36,040 nucleotides of DNA from Phaeoceros laevis (Eukaryota; Anthocerotophyta; Anthocerotopsida; Notothyladales), in the NCBI GenBank assembly GCA_049999765.1, contig JBNGIQ010005145.1:1-36040 (forward strand). Direction: 5' to 3'. The notes under the pieces were generated by a model that did no database searches, was not told the DNA's origin, and saw only the letters and a program-made list of their open reading frames with translations. Below are positions 33,783-36,040 of this stretch, piece by piece. Positions within the stretch are counted from its first letter, which is position 1. Each line of letters opens with the position of its first letter. A program made the translations under genes and the position numbers.

Positions 33783-34729
33783 CTAAACACCACCATTTTT
33801 AATTCGGGCTGCCTCTACAATGGCTTGACCGAAGCTACGAATGCTAGAACCAATGTCTGACATTACTCGTACAACACCCAGCCTTATAGCTGCAGAGCTT
33901 TCTAATTTTTTATCCTCAGCTGTAACATACGCAGCCATCTTGTCACATTCTAACAAGAGCATTGCATTATGTCTTACATGTCGACACTCCTCGGCCTCCT
34001 TCGATGCTTGAATTTAGGCTTCTCGATTTTTTGTAAGGCAAGGAAGTAACCCATTCATTGATGCTGCAGCATTCTTCAATTTACGTTTTTGCCCACTTCC
34101 ACTGTAGCCTGTCTCTTTTCCTGCCGTCTTGTTACCATTGTCTCCAAACAATTCATACTCGCTCTCATTATCCCCCCTTCGACTGTATCCTCTTGGCCAG
34201 CAATGTTGTTTGGAGCTTGACTCACTCTAGAAGAATCCAGAGTTCTATTGCAAGAGACCGACTTGTTGCGGCAGAAGGTGCACATAAGATTATACACAGC
34301 CTTGTAAAATATGGGCGGCAATGCTTGAGCTTGCCTCTCCTTTTTATCGATGTGCCAATAGCTAGATCTCCCAGAGTATGAATCCGATCTCTCGTAATCA
34401 TCAATCTTGTTGAAGTTAGTAGTTAAAGCCTCCCATTTGACTCTGCACTGCCTGGGTGACCTGTACACGACACATATTGCCATGTTAGTAGCTATGGCAT
34501 GTCATCTAGCATTTGCTGTAAGGCTCTTGCCCTTGGGGCCTGCTTCACTGTGCTTGTGAACATCATTTTTCCTGGCAGTAGTCAATACCAAGCACTCATT
34601 TTCATCCCACTTTTTCAATGATGCTTCACCATCTTGCGAAACAGGTACATTTGTTACTGCAACTCCAGTAGACACCTGGGCAGCTGCTGTACACAAGGAA
34701 ACCAAACAATCATGACCAGCGCAATACAC
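33783..34729 (-). pseudogene. Harbinger trihelix/Myb-like DNA-binding protein, disabled
   Basis: The minus-strand frame from 34729 has KKWDENECLVL, then a TGA at 34502-34504 where a Trp is expected. HAIATNM, RSPRQCRVKWEAL, a DYERSDSYSGRSSYW segment and LPPIFYKAVYNLM follow. The spaced tryptophans and R..QC..KW pattern are those of trihelix/Myb-SANT-like domains, the usual DNA-binding partner of Harbinger transposases. A frameshift near 34100-34120 leads to GQKRKLK (a possible nuclear signal). A TAA lies at 34014-34016, and a helical C-terminus ends FGQAIVEAARIKNGG with TAG at 33783-33785. At least three disabling changes are present. Confidence 0.8.
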
Positions 34730-35134
34730 AGCAAGTCGAGCAAATGATTTGGACAGTGGACAAGGGTATGAATACCTATAGATGTAGATTGGACCATGTG
34801 GCTGCCATGATTATTGCGCACAGGTTGGGGAGGAGCCTCATTTATACGCGGTGCACCTGCGGTGGCTGCCAAAGGATGGAACATTTTTGCACCAGCAAGC
34901 TTCCGCAGTGCACACGCTCGCGCCCCGCTCATACGTGACCTACTTCGAGCACAAACTTTGCACATCTTCTCATAAAATTAAGTAAAGGGTCGCGCATGGT
35001 CACATGCACAAATAACCGGCACGCCCGTTACCCTGGTGTGACGGGCCGTTTTGCGGCTGCCAACGTGGCGCCGGTGAGGGCAATCGGCCGACCCAGCCGA
35101 TTTCGTGGATCACTAAAAATAAATAAACCCAGCC

Positions 35135-36040
35135 GAATCGGGAGCCTCCAAGCGGATCCACCTCGCGGCCCTGCAATGCTCGGGTGGCCCCACAGGGTAC
35201 TGGCCACGCTCGGGATCGGGACTGGTCGCCTCCTCTCTCACATCCGTCTCACATCCCCCTCTTAACGCGTCCTGGTTGAGTTTCGCCTTGGCTTGTATCG
35301 CCCCCATCCTCTTCACCTTACCCCATCGGGATAAACATGCCACATGGCCCCGCCATGTGTTGCATAAGTATAAGTCTACAAGAAGGGCTTATGGCATTCG
35401 GCATTGGGATATGTTGGCCATTTATAAAAGTTGCCCATCAAATCTTGCATGAGTACAATACTACAAGTCTACGAGAGGAGTTTGTGACATTCGGCATTTG
35501 GTCTATGTTATGGCGCATGCGATGACCATGTGATGGCTTGTACAGTTAAAATATACCACAATATGATCAAATATATGAAAATATTGATATTTTTGGTGAT
35601 TTTTTGATTCATAACTCGTTACTTTGTACCTGGTTTAAAGACAAAAGCCCACAAGGTCTAGCTCATTGTAGCATGACTAGTATCTGGCCATCCCATCCAT
35701 CCCATCCATCCCATCCCCTCCACCCATCCTATCCATCCCATCCTATCCATCCCAGCCATCCCATCCAGCCATCTATCCCATCTATCCCCATCCATCCCAT
35801 CCATCCCATCCATCCCCATCCATCCACGGATACAAACCCTTAAAATTAAACATTATATCTTCAAATTGTTCAACTTTTAAAACCCATAAACCCTTAAAAT
35901 TAAGGAGATGTAAACAATTTGAGCCGTTAGTCTCTAAGAAGTGGAGTACCTAGGTCGTATGATTGGGTTCTTTGAATGGGATGGGCAGGTCTAGGGTTCA
36001 ATGCCCGGGTCTCATTTATTTTACCGCGCACTCACGCTCC
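35135..36040. other. Right edge: intergenic, with a minisatellite
   Basis: No gene is seen. Two short similar blocks near 35365 and 35465 (CTACAAGAAGG.. / CTACGAGAGGAG.., each followed by a GGCATT...G motif) form a loose direct repeat of about 100 bp. The tetra/pentanucleotide array follows at 35688-35826. Confidence 0.5.
35688..35826 (+). repeat. CATCC-type minisatellite
   Basis: About 140 bp are built from CATCC, CATCCC and CATC units in irregular order, giving a Pro/His/Ser/Ile low-complexity frame on the plus strand. It is simple repeat DNA, not a gene. Confidence 0.9.

Larger units (their letters stand above)
31974..35134. mobile_element. PIF/Harbinger element carrying both of its genes (ends tentative)
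   Basis: A transposase (plus) and a trihelix/Myb-like protein (minus), the standard two-gene set of PIF/Harbinger, lie convergently between GGCTGGGTTT at 31974-31983 and its inverse AAACCCAGCC at 35125-35134. TAA precedes the left end (31971-31973), but GAA instead of TAA follows the right end, so the boundaries remain uncertain. Both genes carry stops, so the copy is probably inactive but recent. Confidence 0.6.

Noticed and set aside
35604-35843. His/Pro/Ser-repeat protein
   Set aside because: The frame is produced by the CATCC minisatellite.
35960-36040. tRNA or SINE start near the right edge (GGGTTCAATGCCC B box-like)
   Set aside because: No matching A box or cloverleaf could be drawn, and the window ends before any further support.

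Overview
This is a eukaryotic, land-plant nuclear window. Three host genes have short GT-AG introns and plant-type protein sequences: METTL5, the alpha subunit of mitochondrial processing peptidase (MPP), and a WAV2-type hydrolase. Around them lie plant-type copia, LINE, Harbinger and hAT elements and a PPR pseudogene. The short introns, PPR style and 5S-like sequence suggest a seed-free plant such as a fern, lycophyte or bryophyte; that is an inference, not a proof. Exon coordinates below were built by hand from splice-site phase and family conservation.

Layout. 1-6973: a decayed Ty1/copia polyprotein split by a nested insertion (about 2148-6014) that carries a 5'-truncated, dead LINE reverse transcriptase, with an assembly gap inside a 44-bp tandem repeat. 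6974-8134: retroelement debris with a reversed primer-binding-site-like sequence. 8135-9133: a five-exon RNase H1-like pseudogene (viroplasmin plus RNase H domains). 9317-9784: an unidentified ORF on the minus strand. 9785-13874: mostly repeat-like DNA. 13875-15040: an element with ~210-240-bp inverted repeats enclosing a 5S rRNA-like sequence. 15041-17500: no gene seen. 17521-18560: a PPR pseudogene. 18600-22000: small DNA transposons, including two Harbinger/Tourist-like MITEs with TAA target duplications and a 739-bp hAT-like element with an 8-bp duplication.

22147-30750 is the gene-rich core. METTL5 (minus, 9 exons, 206 aa) and MPP alpha (plus, 13 exons, 509 aa) are head to head, with 214 bp between their start codons. 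Next comes a WAV2/ABHD13-type alpha/beta hydrolase (plus, 7 exons, 312 aa) with one apparent GC-AG intron. All three read as intact. They act in different compartments (18S rRNA modification, mitochondrial import, membrane), so no shared pathway is implied.

30836-36040: GC-rich foldback DNA and a third TTA-flanked MITE, then a PIF/Harbinger element with both of its genes, a transposase and a trihelix/Myb-like protein. Each carries in-frame stops. A CATCC-type minisatellite lies near the right edge. No CRISPR, operon or bacterial feature is present.
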